Assembly (NCBI RefSeq): GCF_030811685.1
Contig: NZ_JAUSRF010000001.1
Span: 310,001-374,000, forward strand
DNA: 64,000 nucleotides
From: Neorhizobium huautlense
GTDB taxonomy: Bacteria; Pseudomonadota; Alphaproteobacteria; Rhizobiales; Rhizobiaceae
Reading direction: 5' to 3'
The position numbers and the translations under genes were made by a program. Positions 52,424 through 60,738 of the stretch are shown piece by piece; position 1 is the stretch's first letter; each line of letters opens with the position of its first letter. The notes beneath the pieces are model-generated. The model was not told the origin of the DNA and did no database searches. It worked only from the letters and a program-made list of their open reading frames with translations.

Positions 52424-53401
52424 ATGGCTCTCTACAACTCCATCCTCGACACGATCGGCCGCACCCCGATCGTCCGCCTCAACCACATCGGCCCGAAACA
52501 TGTGACGCTTTACGCCAAGGTGGAATCCTTCAATCCCGGAGGCTCCGTCAAGGACAGGCTGGCGCTGTCCGTCGTGCTGGACGCCGAGCGCCGCGGGCTG
52601 CTGAAGCCGGGCGACACGATCGTCGAATGCACGTCCGGCAATGTCGGCATTGCGCTTGCCATGGTGGCCGCCGCGCGCGGCTACCATTTCGTGGCGATCA
52701 TGGGCGACAAATATTCGATCGAGCGGCGCAAGCTGATCCGCGCCTATGGCGGCAAGGTCATCCTGTTCCCGAGCGAAATGGGTAGCAGCGGCGGCAACAA
52801 GCTCGCCGCAGATCTCGCCGAACGTCATGGCTGGTTCCACGTCCGCCAGTTCGACAACCCGGCAAACCCGCATTACCACCGGGTGACGACAGCTGCGGAA
52901 ATTCTCGGCGATTTTGCCGGCAAACGGCTGGATTATTTCGTTACCGGTTTCGGCACCAGCGGCACCCTGACCGGTGTCGGACAGATGCTGAAACTCGCCC
53001 GTCCCGAAGTGAAGATCGTTGCCACCGAACCGGCGAATGCGGCCATCCTTCAGGATGGAACCTGGAATATTCACGAAATCCAGGGACTGGCGCCGAATTT
53101 CGTGCCGAGCGTTCTCGACAGAAGCGTGATCGATATCTTTCAGAAGATCGATCAGGTCGCGGCACGCGATACCGCACGCCGCCTGTCGAGCGAGGAAGGC
53201 ATTTTCGTCGGCATATCCGCCGGCGCATCGGTTGCCACCGCTCTCAACATTGCCGCATCGGCACCGGAAGGCTCCGTCATTCTGGCCATGATGCCGGATA
53301 CCGGTGAACGTTACCTCTCCACCTTCCTCTTCGAAGGGGTGAACGAAGGTTCCGACGACAAATGGCTGGCCGCGCTCGAGCCCGCACTTGAATACGCCTG
53401 A
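52424..53401 (+). CDS. Cysteine-synthase-family PLP enzyme, DcsD-like (O-ureidoserine synthase)
   Basis: A 325-residue fold-type-II PLP enzyme. The Schiff-base lysine is in ESFNPGGSVKDRLAL, the substrate loop is CTSGNVGIALAM (in true cysteine synthase usually T-S-G-N-T-G), and the phosphate-binding loop is GFGTSGTLTGVG. DcsD makes O-ureido-L-serine from O-acetylserine and hydroxyurea instead of using sulfide. The neighbours supply exactly those two substrates. A role as ordinary cysteine synthase or as an SbnA-like enzyme remains possible. ATG 52424 has AGGA 7 bases upstream. Confidence 0.85.
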   Translation: MALYNSILDTIGRTPIVRLNHIGPKHVTLYAKVESFNPGGSVKDRLALSVVLDAERRGLLKPGDTIVECTSGNVGIALAMVAAARGYHFVAIMGDKYSIERRKLIRAYGGKVILFPSEMGSSGGNKLAADLAERHGWFHVRQFDNPANPHYHRVTTAAEILGDFAGKRLDYFVTGFGTSGTLTGVGQMLKLARPEVKIVATEPANAAILQDGTWNIHEIQGLAPNFVPSVLDRSVIDIFQKIDQVAARDTARRLSSEEGIFVGISAGASVATALNIAASAPEGSVILAMMPDTGERYLSTFLFEGVNEGSDDKWLAALEPALEYA

Positions 53402-53410
53402 GTGGCTCCG

Positions 53411-54589
53411 ATGGACCATCAGAGCGTTCCCGACATGCCGGCGGAGATCATCCCGCCGGCCACCCGGCTCATGGCCCTTGCAGACCGTTTTCAGCTGAAG
53501 GCGGGCGGCGAACTGCACCGGGCACGGCTGGGCTATGAAACCTGGGGCCGCCTTTCGCCGGCGCGGGACAATGCTATCCTGCTGCTCGGCGGCTTCTCCG
53601 CCAGCGCGCACGCCGCCTCCAATGCCGACGACCCGAGTGCCGGCTGGTGGGAAAGGATGATCGGCCCCGGCAAGCCGATCGATACCGACCGTTGGTTCGT
53701 CATCTGCATCGCGAGCCTTGGCGGCTGTTTCGGCTCGACCGGCCCCGCGTCAATCAACCCCGCAACCGGCCAGCGTTACCGGCTGGGTTTTCCGGAGGTC
53801 AGCATCGAGGATACGGCGGAGGCCGCAGTGCAGGCCGTCCGCAGGCTCGGCATTGCGCAACTGGCCTGTGTGATCGGCACCTCGATGGGAGGCATGACGG
53901 CGCTGTCACTGCTCTGCCGCCATCCGGGACTGGCCCGCAGTCACATCAACATTTCGGGCGCCTGCCAGGCCACGGCATTCGCGATCGCCATCCGCTCGCT
54001 ACAGCGCCAGGCCATCACGAGCGATCCCGAATGGCGCGAAGGGTATTACAGCCGCGCTACAGCACCAAGCGCCGGCATGCGCCTTGCGCGCATGCTGGGC
54101 ACACTCTCCTACCGGTCAATCGAGGAATGGGACATTCGCTTCGGCCGGACGCCGATCGGCAGGGAACGGGCAGTTCCGAACCCAAAAGCATCCTTCGCCC
54201 CGGAGTTCATGATCGAGACCTATCTGCACCAGCAGGCGGACCGGTTCATCGGGCGCTACGATCCGAACTGTTACCTCTATCTCAGTCGCGCCATCGACCG
54301 TTTCGATCTCGGCGACCAGACAGGCGGCGACATCATGGCTGCGCTGTCACGCGCGGCAATCGACCAGGCACTGGTGATCGGCGTCACGTCCGATCTGCTT
54401 TTCCCCCTGTGCCAGCAGGAGATGATCGCCGAAGGTCTGCGCCGGGGCGATGTCGCGACAGAGACTTTACGCATTACGTCCCTGCGCGGTCACGATGCCT
54501 TTCTGGCCGATTTCGAACAGTTCGGCCCACCGATCGGCCGTTTCCTGACATCCATTGCGTGCAGGCAGCCCGACTGCGCAAATGCCTGA
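53411..54589 (+). CDS. MetX-family acyltransferase, DcsE-like (L-serine O-acetyltransferase)
   Basis: A 392-residue alpha/beta-hydrolase acyltransferase. The nucleophile is in VIGTSMGGMTAL, the acid in VTSDLLFP and the histidine in SLRGHDAFL. The motif GCFGSTGPASINPATG resembles the variant associated with serine rather than homoserine acceptors. DcsE uses this fold to acetylate serine for the DcsD step. A GTG immediately after the previous stop is an alternative start three codons upstream. It lies 9 bases after the DcsD-like gene and is translationally close. Confidence 0.86.
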   Translation: MDHQSVPDMPAEIIPPATRLMALADRFQLKAGGELHRARLGYETWGRLSPARDNAILLLGGFSASAHAASNADDPSAGWWERMIGPGKPIDTDRWFVICIASLGGCFGSTGPASINPATGQRYRLGFPEVSIEDTAEAAVQAVRRLGIAQLACVIGTSMGGMTALSLLCRHPGLARSHINISGACQATAFAIAIRSLQRQAITSDPEWREGYYSRATAPSAGMRLARMLGTLSYRSIEEWDIRFGRTPIGRERAVPNPKASFAPEFMIETYLHQQADRFIGRYDPNCYLYLSRAIDRFDLGDQTGGDIMAALSRAAIDQALVIGVTSDLLFPLCQQEMIAEGLRRGDVATETLRITSLRGHDAFLADFEQFGPPIGRFLTSIACRQPDCANA

Positions 54590-54647
54590 ACTGCCGACAC
54601 CCGGCATTTGCCGGCACATTTTTCAACGACATGAGAGGGAAGCCAAG

Positions 54648-55928
54648 ATGGCAGGTCCGGACATCTACAATACACGCATCAACATCGAACGCCTCTGGGG
54701 TTCGATTGCCGAGATGGCAATGATCGGCCCCGGCATCAGCGGGGGATCCAACCGGCAGACCCTGACGGATGCGGATGCGCAAGGCCGCGCCCTGCTGAAG
54801 CGCTGGTGCGAAAACGAAGGCATGGATGTCGGCGTGGACCAAATGGGCAACATGTTTGCCGTGCTACCCGGCACCGATGCCGATGCTCTCCCGGTCTATC
54901 TCGGCTCTCATCTCGACACCCAGCCCACCGGTGGCCGTTATGACGGTGTGCTCGGGGTTTTGTCGTCACTTGAGGTTGTGCGCACGTTGAACGAGCGCGG
55001 CATCCGGACCCGCCATCCCATCGGCATTGTCAACTGGAGCAATGAGGAAGGTGCGCGTTTTGTGCCCTCCATGATCGGCTCGGGTGTTTTTGCCGGAGCA
55101 TATTCACCGGATTTCGCGCTGAGCCGAACCGACAAGGATGGCAAGATCTTCGGCGATGAACTGCGCAGGATCGGCTGGATGGGCGACGAACCCGTCGGCA
55201 GTCGCCCCATGCGGGCCTATCTGGAATATCATATCGAGCAGGGCCCGATCCTTGAAGCCGAGAACAGGTCCGTCGGCATCGTTACCGGTTGCCAGGGTTT
55301 TTCGTGGCTCGAAATCACGCTAACGGGGCGCGAGGCCCATACCGGCTCGACGCCGATGTCGATGCGGGCCAATGCCGGCCTCGCCATGGCGCGGATCATG
55401 GAAATGGTGCAGCAACTGGCAATGGACCACCAGCCGGATGCGGTCGGCAGCGTCGGCCAGGTCTTCTTCACGCCGAATTCCCGTAACGTCCTGCCGGGCA
55501 GGGTGATTTTCACCGTCGATGTACGCTCGCCTTATCTTGCCAAGCTGGACATGCTGCATGACGAGGTCGACCGCGCCGCGCACCAGATCGCCGCCGAACT
55601 CGGTGTCGGCATTTCGATCGCGCCGGTGGGACGGGTCAACCCGGTCGCCTTTGATACAGAACTGGCATCCGCCTGCCGGCAATCCGCGCAGGCGCTTGGG
55701 CTCAGCCACATGGACATCATTTCCGGTGCCGGCCACGATGCCTGCTGGCTGGCCAAAGTCGTCCCGACCACGATGATCATGTGCCCCTGTGTCGGTGGCC
55801 TTTCACACAACGAAGCGGAAGAGATTTCTCCGGAATGGGCGGCAGCGGGCGCCGATGTGCTTTTGCATGCAGCACTCGCAATTGCGCAGATCGCGCAGAT
55901 GCCCGACCACGATGAAGAAGCGGCCTGA
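54648..55928 (+). CDS. N-carbamoyl-L-amino-acid hydrolase / M20 amidase
   Basis: A 426-residue M20-type zinc or manganese amidohydrolase. Metal ligands are visible in LGSHLDTQPTGGRYDGVLG (His, Asp), WSNEEGARF (Glu) and YHIEQGPILE (His). The dimerisation domain contains GREAHTGSTPM; GAGHDACWLA and CVGGLSHNEAEE close the site. These enzymes remove a carbamoyl group from N-carbamoyl amino acids, or act on allantoate or beta-ureidopropionate. Here a plausible substrate is the ureido group of O-ureidoserine, which would give an aminooxy amino acid. GAGAGGGA precedes ATG 54648. Confidence 0.88.
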   Translation: MAGPDIYNTRINIERLWGSIAEMAMIGPGISGGSNRQTLTDADAQGRALLKRWCENEGMDVGVDQMGNMFAVLPGTDADALPVYLGSHLDTQPTGGRYDGVLGVLSSLEVVRTLNERGIRTRHPIGIVNWSNEEGARFVPSMIGSGVFAGAYSPDFALSRTDKDGKIFGDELRRIGWMGDEPVGSRPMRAYLEYHIEQGPILEAENRSVGIVTGCQGFSWLEITLTGREAHTGSTPMSMRANAGLAMARIMEMVQQLAMDHQPDAVGSVGQVFFTPNSRNVLPGRVIFTVDVRSPYLAKLDMLHDEVDRAAHQIAAELGVGISIAPVGRVNPVAFDTELASACRQSAQALGLSHMDIISGAGHDACWLAKVVPTTMIMCPCVGGLSHNEAEEISPEWAAAGADVLLHAALAIAQIAQMPDHDEEAA

Positions 55929-55933
55929 GCGTA

Positions 55934-56711
55934 ATGGTGGATATCTATTTCGCGCAGATCCGCGAGGACAGCCGTGTCGAACGCCGGCTCGTCAGGCAAA
56001 CCGGCGCCGAGCGCATCGTCTGTATCGGTTCAGGAGGCTGCACGGCGTTTTCGCTTCTGGATGACGCCGTCTCGCAGGTCATTGTCGTTGATGCCAACCC
56101 GGCGCAATGTGCCCTGATCGAGCTGAAGGCTGCGGCAATCCTTGAGTTGCAACGGGACGATTTTCTTGCCTTCATCGGCGAAAAGCCGACCACTTGCCGC
56201 AGTTCCATCTATGCCGATATACGCCGCGCGCTGTCGGGGCCGGCAAGGCGTTATTGGGATAGCCACGGCGACCGTATCCTTGCCGACATCAACAAATCCG
56301 GTGTGACCGAACGGTATTACGACTTCGTCGGCCGCAATATCCGCGCCTCGGTGATCGCGGAGGACGTGATCGAAGACCTGCTGTCCTGTCACGATATCGA
56401 GATGCAGCACAACCTTTATCGACGCCATTTCGAGACCGGCGCCTGGCGCGATGCCATGCGCATCCTGCTGAGCAAGCGATCCAATCTGAGCTTCTACCCG
56501 GCCTTCTGGTACGCGCATGCGCAGGAAAGGGATTCTGAAAACCTGCTCATGCCCTTGCTGACGGCCGAATTGACGGAAAAGCCGATCCCGCACGTGCTCG
56601 CACAGGAACAGGGCATCGACGCGAGACATGGCGGCAGACAGCGCCGACATGGCACGTCTGCCTGGTTTCAGCATCGCCGAGGACCCGACGAGCCGAGGAG
56701 CATCCCCCTGA
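55934..56711 (+). pseudogene. DUF3419 / BtaA-like SAM 3-amino-3-carboxypropyl transferase, apparent frameshift near 56600
   Basis: The first 220 or so residues are a DUF3419 protein with the SAM-binding IGSGGC (about 31-36) and VVDANPAQCALIELKAAAIL. This family transfers the 3-amino-3-carboxypropyl group of SAM to acceptors (BtaA in betaine lipid, related to nicotianamine-type synthases). After LTEKPIPHVLAQEQ the frame turns Arg- and His-rich and runs antisense through the MarR gene. The +1 frame instead reads MAADSADMARLPGFSIAED and stops at 56709-56711. A one-base indel near 56595-56612, real or a sequencing error, is the simplest explanation. It would add an aminocarboxypropyl step to the cluster. 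Confidence 0.65.
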
Positions 56712-56728
56712 CGATGATCAATCAATCG

Positions 56729-57178
56729 TCAGCGAATTGGCGCAAGTGTCTGGCGGACCGCATCTGCGCCGCCATCCCCCAGTTCCACATCGATTTCACC
56801 GTGAACCCTGGTCCATATCGGCAGGGCTGCCATCAGCATCGCCATGCCGGCATCGGTCAATGTCAGCAGCTTTCCGCGTCTGTCCTTGGGATCGACCGCG
56901 CTTTTCACCAGTCCGCGCCGTTCGAGAATTTTCAGCGCCGCCGTCAGCGTGGTGCGGTCCATAGCCAACAGGTCGCAGACGGACTTCATGGTTGCCGGCA
57001 CCGGGCGATTGAGCGACATCATCAGGGAAAACTGGCCATTGTTCAGGCCGATCGGCTTCATCGCCACATCGAAACGGCGGGCAAGCGCACGCGCCGCTCT
57101 TTGCACGTGCAGACACAGGCAGGTATCGCGCACATGCAGCGTGGTGGAGAACGGGATCGAATCGACATTTGACAGCAT
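56729..57178 (-). CDS. MarR-family transcriptional regulator
   Basis: A 149-residue winged-helix regulator. The fold is clear: CLCLHVQRAARALARRFDVAMKPIGLNNGQFSLMMSL, then recognition region MKSVCDLLAMDRTTLTAALKILERRGLVKSAVDPKDRRGKLLTLTDAG. It is divergent from the DUF899 gene; a perfect 12-bp palindrome in the 50-base gap is its likely operator. A cysteine pair near the N-terminus (TCLCLH) could respond to oxidants. Its 3' end lies just past the DUF3419 gene. Confidence 0.92.
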   Translation of the reverse strand: MLSNVDSIPFSTTLHVRDTCLCLHVQRAARALARRFDVAMKPIGLNNGQFSLMMSLNRPVPATMKSVCDLLAMDRTTLTAALKILERRGLVKSAVDPKDRRGKLLTLTDAGMAMLMAALPIWTRVHGEIDVELGDGGADAVRQTLAPIR

Positions 57179-57189
57179 GTCATAATCAT

Positions 57190-57201
57190 GTTGATATCAA
57201 C
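57190..57201. promoter_or_regulatory. Palindrome in the MarR/DUF899 gap, probable MarR operator
   Basis: GTTGATATCAAC is a perfect 12-bp palindrome, 12 bases upstream of the MarR start and 28 bases before the DUF899 start. One bound dimer could repress both directions. Confidence 0.7.
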
Positions 57202-57228
57202 GTAATCTGTCAAGGAAGAGGAGACCTG

Positions 57229-57999
57229 ATGATGGATGCGACCGTTTCCGCAAAGACCGAACCCGAAAACAGCGTGGTGAGCCGCGAGGCATGGCGCGAT
57301 GCGCGCCTCAAACTGCTGGAACTGGAAAAGGAAGAAACCCGCCTTCGCGACAAGGTGCGCGCGGCGCGACAGGCCCTGCCCTGGGTGAAGGTGGACAAGG
57401 ATTACACTTTCGACACGCAGACCGGCGCCAAGAGCCTGCATGATCTTTTCGAAGGCCGCAGCCAGCTTCTGGTCTACCATTTCATGCTCGGCCCCGATTG
57501 GGACGAGGGCTGTATCGGCTGCTCCTTTTTCTGCGACCATATCGAAGGCGCGCTGCCGCACTTGAACAATCACGATGTCACCTGGGTCGCCGTGTCGCGC
57601 GCGCCTCTCTCGAAAATCGAGGCCTATCGCCATCGCATGGACTGGAATTTTCCCTGGGTGTCCTCGTTCGGCAGCGACTTCAATTACGATTACGACGTGT
57701 CGTTTTCGGCTGAAGATCAGGCATCCGGCAGCGTCGAATACAACTACCGCAAGGTTCCTGCCGATCAGATCGCCGATGAGGAACACGGCATGTCTTCTTT
57801 CTATCGCAATGCCGAGGGCGAAATCTTCCACACCTATTCGACCTATGCCCGTGGTGGAGAGGAAGTCTGCGGCACGCTGATGCTGCTCGACCGCGCGCCT
57901 TTGGGACGCAACGAAACCTCGACGATGAGTTTTCTCAAGCGTCACGACGAATATGACCAGAAACCCGGAGCGGCGGCGGCTTCATCCTGCTGCCATTGA
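57229..57999 (+). CDS. DUF899 (thioredoxin-like AAE family) protein
   Basis: A 256-residue DUF899 protein: VVSREAWRDARLKLLELEKEETRLRDKVRAARQALPWVKVDKDYTF, then YHFMLGPDWDEGCIGCSFFCDHI (the Cys-containing core), DVTWVAVSRAPLSKIEAYRHRM and TYARGGEEVCGTLMLLDRAPLGRNE. It is predicted to have a thioredoxin-like fold and its activity is unknown. The C-terminus SSCCH adds a Cys pair. GAGGAG precedes ATG 57229. It heads a small MarR-controlled set with two DUF1579 proteins and a VOC protein. Confidence 0.9.
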   Translation: MMDATVSAKTEPENSVVSREAWRDARLKLLELEKEETRLRDKVRAARQALPWVKVDKDYTFDTQTGAKSLHDLFEGRSQLLVYHFMLGPDWDEGCIGCSFFCDHIEGALPHLNNHDVTWVAVSRAPLSKIEAYRHRMDWNFPWVSSFGSDFNYDYDVSFSAEDQASGSVEYNYRKVPADQIADEEHGMSSFYRNAEGEIFHTYSTYARGGEEVCGTLMLLDRAPLGRNETSTMSFLKRHDEYDQKPGAAAASSCCH

Positions 58000-58034
58000 G
58001 ATGACTTAAGGCCAAGACACAAGGGAGAAGAAAC

Positions 58035-58559
58035 ATGACCATGGTCATGGCAAAACCGCGTAGTGAACACGCGTTTCTCGAAAGGCTGGTCGGCATATGG
58101 GACGTCACGTCCGAAATGAGCGGCGAAACGCCTTGGGTGGAAACCGTCCGATCCCTCTCCCGCATCTGGGTGATTGCCGAGGGCAAGGGCGACATGCCGG
58201 GCGGCGAAGGCCCGGCCACCACCATGCTCACCCTTGGTTATGATGCAGCCAAGGGCAAATATGTCGGCACCTGGCTCGGTTCGATGATGGACAATCTCTG
58301 GGTTTATGAAGGCGAGGTCGAAGCCGACGGCAAGACGCTCAGCCTTTATACGACCGGTCCTTCGATGAGCGGCGAAGGCCTTGCCGATTACCGCGAACAG
58401 ATCACCTTTCTGAGCGACGATCACCGCACCTTCAATTCCAGCGCCAAACAACCGGATGGTAGCTGGAAACAGTTCATGGAAGCCCATTACCGGCGCCGGG
58501 CCCGAAACCCTTCCGCCACGCCGCCCACCTGCTCGAACCCCAAAAGGAGAGAACGATGA
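58035..58559 (+). CDS. DUF1579 protein, copy 1
   Basis: A 174-residue DUF1579 protein starting MTMVMAKPRSEHAFLERLVGIWDVTSE. It shares KYVGTWLGSMM-x-x-LWVYEGE, LSLYTTGP and AKQPDGSW with the next gene, so the two are tandem paralogues. About 20 Arg- and Pro-rich residues extend beyond the paralogue's end and run into the next start (ATGA overlap), which looks like a stop lost and later regained. The function is unknown. Confidence 0.88.
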   Translation: MTMVMAKPRSEHAFLERLVGIWDVTSEMSGETPWVETVRSLSRIWVIAEGKGDMPGGEGPATTMLTLGYDAAKGKYVGTWLGSMMDNLWVYEGEVEADGKTLSLYTTGPSMSGEGLADYREQITFLSDDHRTFNSSAKQPDGSWKQFMEAHYRRRARNPSATPPTCSNPKRRER

Positions 58560-59029
58560 GCGCAGTCGACATGTTTAAACCACAGGCCGAGCATCGTGCA
58601 CTGGAGCGCATGGTCGGAACCTGGGATGCCAAATCCTCGATCACCGGACCGGATGCACACTGGACCGAGACATGCCGGTCGCTGGACGGCATGTGGTATA
58701 TCGCTGAGGGTGAAGGCGATGTGCCCGGCGGCACCGCCAAGACCATTCTGACCGTCGGCTACGACCCCGACAAACGCAAATATGTCGGCACCTGGCTGGG
58801 TTCGATGATGGGCATGTTGTGGGTCTATGAGGGCGAGTTTTCCGCAGACGGCAATACGCTCAGCCTCTACACGACCGGTCCGGATTGCGAGATCGAAGGC
58901 AAGATCGCCGACTACCGCGAGCAGATCGTTTTCGAAGATGAAAACCACCGGCTTTTCACCTCCGCGACAAAACAGCCGGATGGCAGTTGGCAGACTTTTC
59001 AGGACCTGAACTACACGCGCATTCGCTGA
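58556..59029 (+). CDS. DUF1579 protein, copy 2
   Basis: A 157-residue DUF1579 protein (FKPQAEHRALERMVGTWDAKSSI, GYDPDKRKYVGTWLGSMMGMLWVYEGEF). It starts within the stop of copy 1 and aligns with it over its whole length. Calycin-like beta-barrel binding of a small molecule is plausible for the family but unproven. Confidence 0.9.
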   Translation: MSAVDMFKPQAEHRALERMVGTWDAKSSITGPDAHWTETCRSLDGMWYIAEGEGDVPGGTAKTILTVGYDPDKRKYVGTWLGSMMGMLWVYEGEFSADGNTLSLYTTGPDCEIEGKIADYREQIVFEDENHRLFTSATKQPDGSWQTFQDLNYTRIR

Positions 59030-59073
59030 CCCTGATCAAGGGATGATCCGCAGACAGACGGGAGGAGAAACCT

Positions 59074-59886
59074 ATGCTGCAGACCGCGACGAAAACAAGA
59101 TCGGAAACACACGGCAAGTTCATCTGGACCGAACTGATGACATCGGACACCAAGGCTGCCGGTGATTTTTATTCCGCCGTCATCGGCTGGAAGGTGAAGG
59201 AGGTTCCCATGCCGGACCTGCCTGCCTATTTCCTGTTCGAAATGGGTGAAGGCGACAATTGCCCGGGCATCGGCGGCATGATGCATTTTCCGCCGGAACT
59301 GGAGGGTAAAATCCCTGCGAACTGGACGGGTTACGTCGCCGTCGATGATGTCGACGAGACCTGCCGTGATTATCTTGCAAATGGTGGCCGCGTACAGCGC
59401 GAACCGGAGGACATTCCCGGCATCGGCCGTTTTGCCGTGGTGGCGGATCCGTCCTGCGCGGTTCTGTGTATCATGAAACCGATCCCGCCAGAAAACCCGC
59501 CGCGCGAACTCGGTCCTTACGATCCCGGCAATGTCGGCTGGCGCGAACTTTATGCCGGCGATGGCGAGGAAGCTTTCGAGTTTTATTCGAAAATCTTCGG
59601 CTGGACGAAGGATAATGACTACGACATGGGCCCGATTGGCACTTATCGCGTTTTCGCCCATGGCGGCGAGATGACCGGCGGCATGATGACGAAGCCGGAA
59701 GGCGTGCCGATGTCCTGCTGGTGTTATTATTTCATCGTTGATGCCATCGATGCCGCGATCGAGCGCGTGACGGCCGCTGGTGGCCAGATCATCAACGGAC
59801 CGGTGGAAGTGCCCGGCGGCAGCTGGATCGTGCAGGCCCTTGATCCGCAGGGCGCATTTTTCTGCCTGACCGCCGGCAAGCGCTGA
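59074..59886 (+). CDS. Two-domain VOC (glyoxalase/bleomycin-resistance fold) protein
   Basis: A 270-residue protein with two VOC modules, about residues 12-130 (GKFIWTELMTSDTKAAGDFYSAVIGWKV) and 143-268 (GNVGWRELYAGDGEEAFEFYSKIFGWTK). The paired W-x-E-L and F-Y-x-x-x-x-G-W motifs are typical of the YdcF/hydroxylase-like VOC family often found beside DUF899 and DUF1579 genes. GGAGGAG gives a good ribosome site. It ends the cluster, whose role may be stress or xenobiotic handling. Confidence 0.92.
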   Translation: MLQTATKTRSETHGKFIWTELMTSDTKAAGDFYSAVIGWKVKEVPMPDLPAYFLFEMGEGDNCPGIGGMMHFPPELEGKIPANWTGYVAVDDVDETCRDYLANGGRVQREPEDIPGIGRFAVVADPSCAVLCIMKPIPPENPPRELGPYDPGNVGWRELYAGDGEEAFEFYSKIFGWTKDNDYDMGPIGTYRVFAHGGEMTGGMMTKPEGVPMSCWCYYFIVDAIDAAIERVTAAGGQIINGPVEVPGGSWIVQALDPQGAFFCLTAGKR

Positions 59887-59917
59887 CCCCAAGACCCAAT
59901 CCACGGCATCAGAACGC

Positions 59918-60018
59918 CGTGGGACGACCGACAACGGGTACGAGCGGGGCCATCCACACGACCCCGCTGAAGCCGCATGCCGGTCAACCGCCGTCTTTTC
60001 CGTTACGGTCGTCCCACG
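59918..60018. repeat. Long inverted repeat with nested hairpin
   Basis: CGTGGGACGACCG (59918-59930) and CGGTCGTCCCACG (60006-60018) are perfect inverted copies, extended inwards by AACGG/CCGTT. Inside lies AGCGGGG...CCCCGCT. The 100-base structure sits between the convergent VOC and DUF779 genes and could be a terminator array or a small palindromic intergenic element. Confidence 0.6.
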
Positions 60019-60053
60019 CCGGGGCCGGGAGGCGCCCCGGATACTCATATTGG

Positions 60054-60437
60054 TCAGGCATTGGCAGCCGGCACGGCGCAAGCCTCTCCCCCGCCGAACA
60101 TGCGCGAGCGGGTGAGGAAGCGTTTTTCGCGGCCATTGTCGAGCGAGAACATGCCGCCTCGGCCCGGCACCACGTCTATGATCAGTTGTGTATGTTTCCA
60201 CGCCTCGAACTGGCTGGCGCTGATGAACACCGGCACGCCGCCGATCTCGCCCAGCTTCACATCATGATCGCCGACGATAAAATCATCCGCCGGATAACAC
60301 ATCGGTGACGACCCGTCGCAACAACCGCCCGACTGGTGAAACAGGATTTTTGGGTAATCCGCCTGTATTTCGGTGATGAGAGCAAGCGCCGCGTCGGTGG
60401 CGATCACGCGTGGTTCACCGTTGATGGTGGTTTCCAT
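60054..60437 (-). CDS. DUF779 protein, companion of aldehyde dehydrogenase
   Basis: A 127-residue DUF779 protein: ALALITEIQADYPKILFHQSGGCCDGSSPMCYP, then FISASQFEAWKHTQLIIDVVPGRGGMFSLDNGREKRFLTRSR. The Cys-Cys and MCYP motifs are typical. DUF779 genes nearly always lie next to exaC/acoD-type aldehyde dehydrogenases, as here; the biochemical role is unknown. AAGGA precedes the ATG. It is separated from the dehydrogenase gene by a 301-base gap containing a repeat. Confidence 0.92.
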   Translation of the reverse strand: METTINGEPRVIATDAALALITEIQADYPKILFHQSGGCCDGSSPMCYPADDFIVGDHDVKLGEIGGVPVFISASQFEAWKHTQLIIDVVPGRGGMFSLDNGREKRFLTRSRMFGGGEACAVPAANA

Positions 60438-60738
60438 GAAAATCCTTTCTGGGGGATGGGGCCGTTGCGGTGCTGCTGCCCCTCATCCGGCTCACTTCGC
60501 TCCGCCACCTTCTCCCCGCCAGCGAGGAGAAGGGATATGCCACGCCGTCTCGGTTCCTCCCGAAGGTGCGTTCGACAAGGGAAGAGCGCCGACGCTGACG
60601 ATCGAGCCCGGAATTTGCCCCGCCGTGGCGAAAATGGTGGCTTCGAGAACCGGAGCGGAGTGGACTTAAAGTCCATGAGCACTCGGCAAGCGTAGAAGAC
60701 GCCATTTGCAGCCCGGCGAGGCGAATTCAGGCCGATCG
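60438..60738. other. 301-base gap with rhizobial repeat
   Basis: No gene is supported between the aldehyde dehydrogenase and DUF779 genes. The left half holds a known-looking rhizobial palindromic repeat (60479-60533). The remaining bases are G+C rich and lack a clear promoter; the two genes may form one interrupted operon. Confidence 0.5.
60479..60533. repeat. Rhizobial intergenic palindromic repeat
   Basis: CCCTCATCCGGCT followed by CCACCTTCTCCCC and a CCTTCTCC/GGAGAAGG hairpin (60508-60515 with 60526-60533). This is the abundant short interspersed element seen between genes of Rhizobium, Agrobacterium and Brucella. Confidence 0.65.

Noticed and set aside
52424-54589. Simple cysteine/methionine biosynthesis genes
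   Set aside because: Their place in an operon with DcsA/DcsB-like genes, the GSTGPAS motif of the acyltransferase and the altered T-S-G-N-V-G loop argue for the ureidoserine branch, though this is not proven.
49578-56711. A metallophore cluster of staphyloferrin B or staphylopine type
   Set aside because: The cysteine-synthase-like and DUF3419 genes would allow it, but the NIS synthetase, SbnB-type or opine dehydrogenase genes are absent, while DcsA, DcsB and DcsE homologues are present.
56712-57172. The C-terminal half of the long frame that starts as DUF3419
   Set aside because: It runs antisense through marR with Arg/His/Gln-rich composition; a frameshift with a stop at 56711 is more plausible.
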